From NCBI GenBank assembly GCA_002440265.1, contig DJSG01000068.1, forward strand, positions 43,665 through 68,329: a stretch of DNA of 24,665 nucleotides, read 5' to 3'. Each line of letters opens with the position of its first letter. The stretch's first letter is position 1. Made by a program: the position numbers and the translations under genes. Below are positions 7,703 through 14,415 of the stretch, piece after piece. The notes beneath the pieces are model-generated. The model searched no databases. It was not told the origin of the DNA and saw only the letters and a list, made by a program, of their open reading frames with translations. The stretch comes from Bacteroidales bacterium UBA6340. Lineage in GTDB: Bacteria; Bacteroidota; Bacteroidia; Bacteroidales; Paludibacteraceae.

Positions 7703-9034
7703 TCACTTTCTGTGGTCTTTGCGCTTGCGTTGCATATCGCGCTGACGCTTCTTGGTTATCGTTTGGAATACGGCAAAGGCAATCACGAGTACGAGCACCA
7801 CGATGATGAATATCACCAGCCCCATGCTCAGGTTGTCGCCTTTCACGCGCGACCACATAGCCAGCATGGCTTCGGTCTCGTCGCCGCAGTCGTGCATCAG
7901 GGCGCAACGGTCAATGACGCTCTTGTCGGGATACAGCACTTGGTTGGCATGCACGGCGGTAGCCTCGTCGCCGAAGATGTAACTCAGGTCGGCAGTCTCG
8001 GCAATCTCCTCATCGTCCGCCCAGTCCAGTATCTCCGGCGACGCGATGACGCTCACATAGCCTATCTCCTCCATATTGAGGATAGCGTTCTCGGGCATGC
8101 ACATATAGTTGATGAAATAACTTGCCGCCTTGGTGTTCACCGCATACTTAGGGATACACCAGCCGTCGAACCACACGTTGCTGCCCTCTTCGGGCACGAT
8201 GTATGCCAGTTCCACACCCTCTGCGGCTTCATCAATTGCCCATTGCGCATCACCCGACCATGATACATTCATCCATGTATTGCCTTTGCACATCTCTTCC
8301 TTGCCGAAATCCACTTCCCAGCCGGCTATATTATCCTTTGCCAGTTTCAGCGTATCCTCCACACGCTGAATACGCTCGGGTGTGATATGTGCCACAAGGT
8401 CTTCACGCGTTACCTCGCCGCGGGCAATCTCGTCGCGGTAAGCATATAGTACCACACACGAGTAGATGTCGCGGAACGCATCTTTCATGAATATCTTACC
8501 TGCAAACTTAGGATTGGTCAGAAACGACCACGACTGCAAGTCGGCTGCATCCACGTATTTGGTGTTGTACAATACACCTGTGGTGCCCCACATATACCCC
8601 ACCGTGTAGTCCGACACGTTGATGTCCGACCCCGCGGGAGCCATCTCCTGGAACTTCTCCACGGCAAACGGTGCCACGTTGGTGGTGTAGTCGGGCGTGT
8701 TGCCGAAGTCTTTGTTGATAGGCAGCAGCAACCCTTGACGCAACATACGCTCGATGATATACTCCGACGGACAAATCACGTCGTAGTCCTCGTGTCCTTT
8801 CTCAATCTCGGTGAGCATCGACTCGTTGATATCGAAGGTCTGGTAGAGTATCTCCACCTTCTCACCGGTCTGTTCATAGTACCAATCAGGGAACGTGTTG
8901 AGCACGTTCTCCATGTCAATGTAGTCCGCCCAGTTATAGACCTTGAGCGTATGCTCGCGGTCAGCAGCGTTCATGTTAGACACCAAGAAACAAGGCAGTG
9001 CCATCAGCACTACGGCAAATAAGAACTTTTTCAT
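7703..9034 (-). CDS. potD: Polyamine-binding protein PotD, membrane-anchored
   Basis: This is the spermidine/putrescine-binding component of the ABC importer. After a signal peptide (cleavage near NMNA-AD), residues from about 30 show the family pattern: LKVYNWADYI, then YDVICPSEYIIERM, and later WDGWC-like aromatic residues that line the polyamine site (for example VWFDGWCIPK). At 443 residues it is roughly 90 longer than E. coli PotD. The extra is a C-terminal extension with one hydrophobic helix (about 405-427) and a strongly basic tail of 16 residues. By the positive-inside rule the binding domain is periplasmic and the tail cytoplasmic, so the protein seems tethered by its own C-terminus. 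No lipobox cysteine is present. The start overlaps the potC stop (ATGA). Confidence 0.93.
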   Translation of the reverse strand: MKKFLFAVVLMALPCFLVSNMNAADREHTLKVYNWADYIDMENVLNTFPDWYYEQTGEKVEILYQTFDINESMLTEIEKGHEDYDVICPSEYIIERMLRQGLLLPINKDFGNTPDYTTNVAPFAVEKFQEMAPAGSDINVSDYTVGYMWGTTGVLYNTKYVDAADLQSWSFLTNPKFAGKIFMKDAFRDIYSCVVLYAYRDEIARGEVTREDLVAHITPERIQRVEDTLKLAKDNIAGWEVDFGKEEMCKGNTWMNVSWSGDAQWAIDEAAEGVELAYIVPEEGSNVWFDGWCIPKYAVNTKAASYFINYMCMPENAILNMEEIGYVSVIASPEILDWADDEEIAETADLSYIFGDEATAVHANQVLYPDKSVIDRCALMHDCGDETEAMLAMWSRVKGDNLSMGLVIFIIVVLVLVIAFAVFQTITKKRQRDMQRKRKDHRK

Positions 9035-9888
9035 TTTGTTTTATTTTGTTGTTTATGAGTACGTATATTCATGATTATCAGCAGCACCAATATGGTGAGG
9101 AATATCAGTGAGAACAGGGGTCGCAACTCGGGTGTCAGACCGCCCTTGCGCGCGTCGGCATAGATGAACGTGGAGAGTGTCTCCAATCCGTTGCTGCCTT
9201 TGGTGAAGAATGTTACTCCGAAGTCGTCGATACTCAGCGTCAGGCTCAGTATGAATCCGCTAATCATGCCTGGCCACAACTCGGGCATCATCACCTTGCG
9301 CAAGGCTTGGAAGGGTGTCGCCCCGAGGTCGAGTGCCGCCTCGTAGATATTGGGGTTCATCTTCGTCAGACGCGGCATCACACTCAGCACCACATACGGC
9401 GTGCAGAACACCACATGCGCCGCTATCACAGTGCCGAAACCGCGACTGATACCGAGGAATACGAACAGCAGGAACAGACTGATACCCGTCAGTATGTCGG
9501 GGTTAATCATCGGTATGCTGTTGAGGAACGTCATTATCTTCCTCTCGCGCGACCGCATGTTGTATATTCCTATCGCCGCCAGCGTGCCGAGCAGGGTGGA
9601 GATGGTGGCTGCCGTGAGTGCAATCACCACCGTGTAGAAGATAGCGCGGTATAGGTTGGGGTCCACGCGCACCTGCGCTGCGGCATCGTAGCCCGTGAAC
9701 AGGTTCTTGTACAGCCCGAGGGTGAAGCCCTCCCAGTTGCCGAACACCTTGCTCTGCGTGAACGAGAAGATGATAATCAGCAGGATAGGTGCATACAGCA
9801 CCACCAACAGCAGCCACAGGTATGCCTGCCCTGCAATGCGCGAACCGAGGCTGCGCTTCTCCACTTTTGATTTTCTGTATACTTCCAT
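9031..9888 (-). CDS. potC: Polyamine ABC permease PotC
   Basis: This is an inner-membrane permease subunit that pairs with PotB to move spermidine/putrescine into the cytoplasm. The 285 residues contain about six hydrophobic helices, the first at 22-44. The EAA loop that docks on the ATPase reads YEAALDLGATPFQALRKV, followed by the expected PELWPG. The gene starts 2 bp after the potB stop and overlaps potD by 4 bp. The C-terminus is basic and Lys/Gln-rich (HKQQNKTK). Confidence 0.95.
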   Translation of the reverse strand: MEVYRKSKVEKRSLGSRIAGQAYLWLLLVVLYAPILLIIIFSFTQSKVFGNWEGFTLGLYKNLFTGYDAAAQVRVDPNLYRAIFYTVVIALTAATISTLLGTLAAIGIYNMRSRERKIMTFLNSIPMINPDILTGISLFLLFVFLGISRGFGTVIAAHVVFCTPYVVLSVMPRLTKMNPNIYEAALDLGATPFQALRKVMMPELWPGMISGFILSLTLSIDDFGVTFFTKGSNGLETLSTFIYADARKGGLTPELRPLFSLIFLTILVLLIIMNIRTHKQQNKTK

Positions 9889-9890
9889 AC

Positions 9891-10697
9891 TTATCGCAGT
9901 CGGTTGATGTCATCCTCGGAGTCGCCCCCGCCGAGGAAACTGGTTACACCTATGATTATCAGCATGATGAGCGACAACGCCGCTCCGTAGTTCCACATTG
10001 CTATACCGCCTTCGCCGAAACTGCGCTGTATCAGCGAACCGAACAGCGTCACCTTGTTGTGCGTCAGCAACTCCGAGATGGCAAAGGTCGAAACCGTGGG
10101 CATAAACACCATCACGATACCCGAATAGATGCCCGGCATCGACAGCGGCAGCGTCACCTTCATAAAAACCTGACTGCGGTTCGCACCCAGGTCCTGCGCC
10201 GCCTCTATCAGACTCATATCCATCTTCTGCAACGTGTTGTAGATGGGGTAAATCATGAACGGCAGGAAGTCGTACACCATACCGAACAGCAACGCCCCTT
10301 CGCCTAACGGCAGTCCGAACATGTGAAACAACTCCACCGTGGCAATCGTGCGCAGCAGGAAGTTTATCCACATCGGCAGTATGAACAGCATCGCCATCAC
10401 CTGTGGTGTCTTAAAGTCCGCCATCGCCATGATGTACGCGGCAGGATAGCCTAACACAAGGCATATTATCGTGGTTATCAGCGCAATAGCCAGCGAGTAG
10501 ATGAACGTGTTTATCGCCTCCGACTTGGTGAAGAAACTCACAAAGTTCATCACCGTGAAGTGCCCTTCGGGGTCGGTGAAGGCGTACACCGCAATCATCA
10601 CCAGCGGCAGCAGCACCAGGCACACCAGAAACAGTGCGTAAGGCCACGCCCATGTGCGGCGCGACTGCAACATCATCTTCCAGTTACTTGCTTTCAT
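9891..10697 (-). CDS. potB: Polyamine ABC permease PotB
   Basis: This is the second permease subunit of the polyamine importer. With the start at 10697 (MKASNWKMM) it has 268 residues, close to the family norm. About six membrane helices begin with WAWPYALFLVCLVLLPLVMI, and the EAA loop reads IEAAQDLGANRSQVFMKV. The frame is open further upstream to 10832, but that would add 45 Arg/Thr-rich residues inside potA and before the first helix, so I chose the start that overlaps the potA end by 14 bp. Gene order and spacing match potABCD. Confidence 0.94.
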   Translation of the reverse strand: MKASNWKMMLQSRRTWAWPYALFLVCLVLLPLVMIAVYAFTDPEGHFTVMNFVSFFTKSEAINTFIYSLAIALITTIICLVLGYPAAYIMAMADFKTPQVMAMLFILPMWINFLLRTIATVELFHMFGLPLGEGALLFGMVYDFLPFMIYPIYNTLQKMDMSLIEAAQDLGANRSQVFMKVTLPLSMPGIYSGIVMVFMPTVSTFAISELLTHNKVTLFGSLIQRSFGEGGIAMWNYGAALSLIMLIIIGVTSFLGGGDSEDDINRLR

Positions 10698-12144
10698 CGC
10701 CGTCCTGCCCCTTTGCGCTCTGCGCCTCAGGCACCTTATAGAGTCGTATATAACTCGGTGCCACGCGGATACCCACGCGGTCGCCGTCGTCCCATACATC
10801 GTTGGTGTCCACATAGATGTCGTCGCCGTCATCGGTGCGCACCGTCAGGTGGTAGTGGTCGCCCTTGTACAGGATGAAGTGCACCTCCCCGCACAGCACG
10901 CCGTCTTCCTCGTCGTCCTGCAGGTTCACGCGGTTGAAATCCACCTCCACTTCCACTTTCTCGCCCACGCTGAACCGCTCTGCCATACGCTCCGGCACCT
11001 CCCATTCCTCGTCGAGGAACTGCACCTTGTGCCCCTCCAGCATCTCGCCGTCGAAGGTATTGCACAGCCGCTCTTTCTTCATCACCTGTATATCTTCGGG
11101 CTTCACCAGCAGCCCCACGCGGCTGCCCGGCTCAAAGGCGTGGTAGTCCTGAATCATCAGTTCGTAGCCGTTGTCCGTCTCCACCGTCATCTCGTAGTGC
11201 ACACCCTTGAAGATACAACTCTTCACCTCGGCATGCAACTGCCACGGGTCGTCCTCCGTGCCTATCACTTCGGGCTTCTCTTTGCCCAGATACAGGTCTT
11301 CGGGGCGTACCACCACATCCACTTCCTGATTCTCCCCGAAGCCCTTGTCCACGCACTCGAAGTCGCGTCCGCAGAAGTTCACCACCTCATCGCGTACCAT
11401 CGTCGCGTCCAATATGTTGCTTTCCCCGATAAAGTCCGCCACAAAGCAGTTCTGCGGTTCGTTATAGACGTCAGTCGGCGTACCCACCTGCTGTATCTTG
11501 CCCTCGCGCATCACCACCACGCGGTCGCTCAGCGTCAGTGCCTCCTCCTGGTCGTGCGTCACGTAGATAAACGTGATGCCCAACTTGTCGTGCATCTCGC
11601 GCAACTCCATCTGCATGTCTTTGCGCATCTTCAGGTCGAGTGCCGCCAACGGTTCGTCCAGCAGCAGCACCTCGGGCTCGTTGATGATAGCACGCGCTAT
11701 CGCCACACGCTGTTGCTGACCGCCGCTCAGGCTGTCCACATCGCGGTACTCATAGTCCGTCATGCCGACCGTCTTCAACGCCTGCTTCACTTTCTTGGCG
11801 ATGACTTTCTTGTCCAACTTCTTCAACTTCAGACCGAAAGCCACGTTGTCATACACGTTCAAATGGGGAAATAGTGCGTACTTCTGGAACACCGTATTCA
11901 CGGGTCGCTGATGCGGGGGCATCTGGGTCACATCCTCGCCGTTGAGCAGGATATCGCCGTCGGTCGCCACCTGAAAGCCCGCTATGCAGCGCAGCAACGT
12001 GGTCTTACCGCAGCCCGAAGGCCCCAGGATGGTTACAAACTCGCCTTTCTTTACCGAGAGGCTTACATCGTCCAAGGCAAACTTGCCGTCCTCAAACTGT
12101 TTCGAGACATGGTTCACCTCAATGATATAATCCGTTTTCTGCAT
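10684..12144 (-). CDS. potA: Polyamine ABC ATPase PotA with duplicated C-terminal domain
   Basis: This is the cytoplasmic ATPase that powers PotBC. All motifs are intact: Walker A GPSGCGKTT (41-49), Q-loop Gln87, signature LSGGQQQ (139-145), Walker B VLLLDEP (159-165), and switch His197. E. coli PotA has 378 residues; this one has 486. The extra length comes from a second TOBE-like unit: residues 305-356 and 419-470 align without gaps over 52 positions with about 19 identities, sharing for example EV, KG.HY, TV.TD.G and RVG. Such C-terminal domains regulate the ATPase in MalK/PotA-type transporters, so dual sensing or dimer contacts are possible. It is the first gene of the operon, with its own promoter at 12208-12239. 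Confidence 0.95.
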   Translation of the reverse strand: MQKTDYIIEVNHVSKQFEDGKFALDDVSLSVKKGEFVTILGPSGCGKTTLLRCIAGFQVATDGDILLNGEDVTQMPPHQRPVNTVFQKYALFPHLNVYDNVAFGLKLKKLDKKVIAKKVKQALKTVGMTDYEYRDVDSLSGGQQQRVAIARAIINEPEVLLLDEPLAALDLKMRKDMQMELREMHDKLGITFIYVTHDQEEALTLSDRVVVMREGKIQQVGTPTDVYNEPQNCFVADFIGESNILDATMVRDEVVNFCGRDFECVDKGFGENQEVDVVVRPEDLYLGKEKPEVIGTEDDPWQLHAEVKSCIFKGVHYEMTVETDNGYELMIQDYHAFEPGSRVGLLVKPEDIQVMKKERLCNTFDGEMLEGHKVQFLDEEWEVPERMAERFSVGEKVEVEVDFNRVNLQDDEEDGVLCGEVHFILYKGDHYHLTVRTDDGDDIYVDTNDVWDDGDRVGIRVAPSYIRLYKVPEAQSAKGQDGDESK

Positions 12145-12207
12145 TTCTTTTTCTACTATGGTACACTAAATGTAAAACGCATAAATTCCTGTTTTTGAAT
12201 TTGGCTG

Positions 12208-12239
12208 CAAAAGTACAAAAAACCACACATTTATGCAAC
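12208..12239 (-). promoter_or_regulatory. Promoter of potABCD-TPR-barrel operon
   Basis: Read on the minus strand: GTTG (12239-12236), a 20-bp spacer, then TACTTTTG (12215-12208), an exact TAnnTTTG box. Transcription would start near 12203, giving a leader of about 60 nt to potA. It is the only good promoter I see for the six genes. Confidence 0.7.
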
Positions 12240-12304
12240 ACTCCATCCATTTTTCCGCAAAACATCTTTCGTTTGTCTCACTCGTGTCTCTCCCATTGCC
12301 TGTA

Positions 12305-12351
12305 TCATTCTCCGCTAATGTCCGTTAATAGACCATTAAAACAGAGAATGA
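12305..12351 (-). terminator. Nested hairpin after the small-gene cassette
   Basis: TCATTCTC (12305-12312) pairs with GAGAATGA (12344-12351), and inside it TAATG (12316-12320) pairs with CATTA (12334-12338). It lies just beyond the spanin-like stop codon and before the pot promoter, where the cassette transcript should end. There is no run of U after the stem. A related sequence occurs at 13337-13368. Confidence 0.45.
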
Positions 12352-12358
12352 CACGTGA

Positions 12359-12787
12359 TTAAACATGTAATTTCCCATAAATTAAACCATTAATTTTCCA
12401 GAGAAGGCACAACAAAATTAGAATCATTGTAGTAGCACCGATATAGGCTAACCATTTTACTATGCTGGGTACGTACTTTTCGGGTGGGGAATGAACAATG
12501 ATTTCCTTGTCTTGGTAAACGGTGTCGGATCTTATTACAACCCTTTCACGCCACCTATCCCGCCAGCGGTCGAGATAGACGGTATCGCCGCGGATGTATT
12601 CACGGATATAGATGCTATCGCGATGATAGGTGCTGTCATGCTGCTGCGTGTTCGTCAGGGTGTGCGAGGTCGTATTCGCGGGCGGCACGCTGTGCCTCGA
12701 TGTAGTGCATGCGTTGCTCCAAAGGACAAGGCACATCATACAAAGGATACGGGTCAGGGTTGATAATCTCAATATAGACAGGTTCAT
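12359..12787 (-). CDS. Lipoprotein with C-terminal TM helix (u-spanin-like)
   Basis: The protein has 142 residues. The N-terminus is a lipoprotein signal: Arg residues, a hydrophobic stretch, then LWSNAC with the likely lipidated Cys27, followed by a Thr/Ser-rich linker. Residues 50-100 are highly charged, with Asp/Arg/Tyr-rich DTVYLDRW-type repeats likely to form an extended rod. Residues 108-130 are a strong membrane helix, then a short basic end. A lipid anchor at one end and an inner-membrane helix at the other is the topology of unimolecular phage spanins, which join inner and outer membranes in the last step of lysis. The first 152 nt overlap the DUF5675-like gene in another frame, recalling Rz/Rz1 nesting. 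The family assignment rests on topology; it could be a structural envelope tether instead. Confidence 0.6.
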   Translation of the reverse strand: MNLSILRLSTLTRILCMMCLVLWSNACTTSRHSVPPANTTSHTLTNTQQHDSTYHRDSIYIREYIRGDTVYLDRWRDRWRERVVIRSDTVYQDKEIIVHSPPEKYVPSIVKWLAYIGATTMILILLCLLWKINGLIYGKLHV

Positions 12788-13178
12788 AACGTTTGGTTTT
12801 GCGGTCGTTGTAGTTGGTTAGCAGAATATCACACAGTTTGTTGAGCGTGCGGCGGGAAGACAGCAGGCGCGGCTGTGGCGGTTCGGTAGAGCCCAAAGGC
12901 GGATAGAGCAGGTCTGCCACACCGACCAAGATACAGCCTGCCGTATCACGGGGATAGTTGCCTGCGTGAATGCGAATGCTTGTGCGTCCGACCACGTTGC
13001 CGATGAGGGGCAATACCTCACCGAATCGGGGAGACATAGTAAGCGTGACAGGGTAGAAACCTGCGGGGATAGCGACATCGGTGCGCTCCAAGGTGGAGCA
13101 GAACCAACGGTTGTCAATAAGTAGTTCGCCACAGATGGCGTTGCCTTGCGGCTGTTTCCGTATAAGTTTCAGTAACAT
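12636..13178 (-). CDS. DUF5675-like protein with His/Cys signature
   Basis: The protein has 180 residues and no signal peptide. The core (about 1-140) fits the DUF5675 family from memory: an N-terminal LLIDNRWFCSTLE segment, then IPAGFYPVTLTMSPRFG, and IRIHAGNYPRDTAGCILVG with His71 and Cys82. The H...GC pattern resembles YkuD-type L,D-transpeptidases, so a peptidoglycan-acting enzyme is possible, though I do not see the full YkuD motif. DUF5675 members occur in phages and phage-like islands. Its last 50 codons overlap the spanin-like gene in another frame, and this C-terminal tail (PYPLYDVP... to HPDEHAAA) is not part of the core. A copy of the cassette leader repeat begins 6 bp upstream of the ATG at 13178. 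Confidence 0.65.
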   Translation of the reverse strand: MLLKLIRKQPQGNAICGELLIDNRWFCSTLERTDVAIPAGFYPVTLTMSPRFGEVLPLIGNVVGRTSIRIHAGNYPRDTAGCILVGVADLLYPPLGSTEPPQPRLLSSRRTLNKLCDILLTNYNDRKTKRYEPVYIEIINPDPYPLYDVPCPLEQRMHYIEAQRAAREYDLAHPDEHAAA

Positions 13179-13184
13179 AAAGAT

Positions 13185-13262
13185 ATTTACGATTTAGTTA
13201 TGTACGATTTACGAATTTATGTACGATTTGCCCTGCGGGCGAATGTACGATTTTCCATTATC
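13185..13262 (-). repeat. Leader repeat copy 1 (before DUF5675-like gene)
   Basis: On the plus strand it begins ATTTACGATTT, 6 bp from the start codon, continues with several GTACGATTT units, and then holds the hairpin GCCC-TGC-GGGC (13230-13240). Positions 13219-13262 are nearly identical to 13687-13730. In the mRNA the order is hairpin, AT-rich spacer, start codon. Confidence 0.75.
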
Positions 13263-13336
13263 AGGGTGTAATTCTCCATGCAGTCCATATAAAGGACCAT
13301 TAAAGACTTCCCATAGTCCCCATAAGAGGGGGAATG

Positions 13337-13445
13337 TTCTCCGCCAATGACCGTTAATTTGTCGTTAATGGCATTATCGGGTACTCCGCAGTAACTATAA
13401 TTTGTTATTAAAACATTAATTACCATATAATTAACCATTAATTTC
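13337..13445 (-). repeat. Diverged copy of the 12308-12397 sequence
   Basis: 13337-13368 matches 12308-12339 at about 25 of 32 positions (TTCTCCGC, AATG and CCGTTAAT shared). 13407-13445 resembles 12357-12397, with CCATTAATTT in both. Both copies lie downstream of cassette genes (the 62-aa and the spanin-like gene) and both can form hairpins. The second part of the 12.3-kb copy encodes the end of the spanin-like protein; here the same DNA seems non-coding. Confidence 0.45.
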
Positions 13446-13461
13446 TGCCTATCCTTAGATT

Positions 13462-13650
13462 TCAACCTCGATACTTGTAGCGGTAGTCAATGCCGACGAT
13501 AGAGCCTGAGAAAGTAAGGATTTCGCCAAAGGCTACGAGGACAGAGGAGTGAATCTCGCCTGCGGGTGGCAGGGCTATTCCTGCGACCAGCAATGCGCAC
13601 CCGAAGGTGCACATCGCGGTAGCGAGAATAAGTTGCAAATGCGTCATCAT
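13462..13650 (-). CDS. Small two-helix membrane protein, holin-like
   Basis: The protein has 62 residues, with ATG codons at 13650 and 13647. Two hydrophobic helices (about 5-27 and 36-54) are joined by a short turn containing PPAGEIHSS; the tail is basic (DYRYKYRG). Small size, two helices and a charged tail are features of class II/III-type holins. Proteins with a similar PP.GEI.SVL.AFGE.LTF pattern are common as uncharacterised genes in Bacteroidales. Its place before a possible hydrolase and a spanin-like gene favours a holin role, but no sequence motif proves it. Leader repeat copy 2 begins 3 bp upstream. The usual alternative would be a generic small membrane protein. Confidence 0.6.
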   Translation of the reverse strand: MMTHLQLILATAMCTFGCALLVAGIALPPAGEIHSSVLVAFGEILTFSGSIVGIDYRYKYRG

Positions 13651-13653
13651 ATT

Positions 13654-13730
13654 ATTTACGATTTTATTATTTACGATGTACGATTGATGTACTATTTTGC
13701 CCTGCGGGCGAATGTACGATTTTCATTATC
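13654..13730 (-). repeat. Leader repeat copy 2 (before holin-like gene)
   Basis: Positions 13654-13685 match 14250-14281 at 31 of 32 bases. 13687-13730 nearly duplicates 13219-13262, including the hairpin GCCC-TGC-GGGC (13699-13709). It begins 3 bp from the start codon at 13650, the same placement as copies 1 and 4. Confidence 0.8.
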
Positions 13731-13796
13731 GAGTATGGCAAGGGAGGCAAATGACCCAATCCATTCCAATAGCCAAATAAATCGTACATCGTAAAT
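13669..13796. repeat. 17-bp inverted repeat around 94 bp
   Basis: Positions 13669-13685 (ATTTACGATGTACGATT) are the exact reverse complement of 13780-13796. The right arm lies just downstream of the 111-aa gene, and the left arm belongs to leader copy 2. The transcript between the two genes could fold into a long stem. Confidence 0.65.
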
Positions 13797-13816
13797 TTTG
13801 CACATCGTACATTACG

Positions 13817-14152
13817 TTATGCTACTTCGTCGGCACATTGGTGCCAAACGTACTGACGAAGGGTGCGGTACTGCGTTTGCGACTTGAAGGCTGCCATGTC
13901 AGCGTTCTTCTTGTTGGGGTCGTTGAGACGAAGATGCGTAGCCGCACAGATAGCCCCGAAACGAGTGCGGTAGGTAACCTCGGATTGCGAGGGTGAGGAC
14001 TTGCGCTTGCCCATGATGTGGGTGTAGTTGGGATTAGCCAACATTGCCGCATTGGAGGTGGCTGCCTGACGGCGCATAAAAGTTACGGTACTTGCCTTTG
14101 ACAATTTGCCAGAGACGGATTTGACGGGATCGATGAATGTGATTTTTGCCAT
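13817..14152 (-). CDS. Small unknown protein, 111 aa (paralogue of 14416-14724)
   Basis: I do not recognise a named family. With the ATG at 14152 the protein is 111 residues, basic, with no signal peptide or membrane helix. It shares a pattern with the 102-aa neighbour: an N-terminal D.VKS.SGK, then RF....AA, and a C-terminal AAFKS...YRTL..Y. The frame stays open to a TTG at 14245, but those 31 extra residues (Asn/Gln/Ser/Thr-rich) come from a low-complexity tract and a promoter-like box lies at 14243-14250, so I use 14152. Position in the cassette and conserved aromatic/basic residues could suit a nucleic-acid-binding or small structural phage-like protein; neither is shown. Confidence 0.7.
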   Translation of the reverse strand: MAKITFIDPVKSVSGKLSKASTVTFMRRQAATSNAAMLANPNYTHIMGKRKSSPSQSEVTYRTRFGAICAATHLRLNDPNKKNADMAAFKSQTQYRTLRQYVWHQCADEVA

Positions 14153-14237
14153 TGTAGTTGATGAGTTTAGAAGTTGATAGTTTGTAGTTGATAGTTGAAA
14201 GAAGTTGAAATAGTTTATTAGTTGTTGAGTGTTTAGA
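14153..14237 (-). repeat. Low-complexity untranslated leader of the 111-aa gene
   Basis: The plus strand repeats AGTTGATAG-, TAGTTGATGAG- and AAGTTGAAA-like units; the mRNA is therefore A/C/T-rich and nearly G-free (CAACTATC-type units). It separates leader repeat copy 3 from the gene. Unstructured leaders of this kind tend to help translation in Bacteroidota, which is inference here. Confidence 0.5.
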
Positions 14238-14242
14238 GCAGC

Positions 14243-14250
14243 CAAAGTTA
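14243..14250 (-). promoter_or_regulatory. Possible -7 box for the 111-aa gene
   Basis: On the minus strand TAACTTTG (14250-14243) fits TAnnTTTG exactly. About 20 bp upstream I find no good TTTG -33 box, so it is a weak call. It would give a leader of about 86 nt. Confidence 0.35.
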
Positions 14251-14306
14251 TTTACGATTTGATTATTTACGATGTACGATTTATGTACGATTGGCGGCTG
14301 TGCCGC
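14250..14306 (-). repeat. Leader repeat copy 3 (upstream of 111-aa gene)
   Basis: Positions 14250-14281 are 31/32 identical to 13654-13685. A GC hairpin follows, here GCGGC-TGT-GCCGC (14294-14306) rather than GCCC-TGC-GGGC. Unlike the other copies it sits about 98 bp from the ATG because the low-complexity tract intervenes. Confidence 0.75.
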
Positions 14307-14365
14307 GTGATTGGGGTATTTCCCTATACTTCCTGTTACTGTAAAATAACCAATCCTTCTTACGC

Positions 14366-14410
14366 CTCTACTCTAAACTGCACTAAACGCTCCACTCTAA
14401 ACACTCCACT
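14366..14410. repeat. Degenerate CTCTAAAC-type tandem tract
   Basis: Units such as CTCTAAACTGCA, CTAAACGCTCCA and CTCTAAACACTCCA follow one another just downstream of the 102-aa gene. It is low-complexity spacer without a visible hairpin. Confidence 0.45.
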
Positions 14411-14415
14411 CGAGA

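Noticed and set aside
10698..10832. A longer N-terminus for PotB
   Set aside because: The 45 extra residues are Thr/Arg-rich and lie inside potA; the start at 10697 gives the usual PotB length and a short overlap.
13217..13465. An 82-codon frame just after the holin-like gene
   Set aside because: It starts at TTG, runs through AT-rich hairpin DNA and ends in the leader repeat; no recognisable protein features.
14153..14245. N-terminal extension of the 111-aa protein to a TTG start
   Set aside because: The added residues come from a low-complexity tract and the frame would begin inside a promoter-like box.
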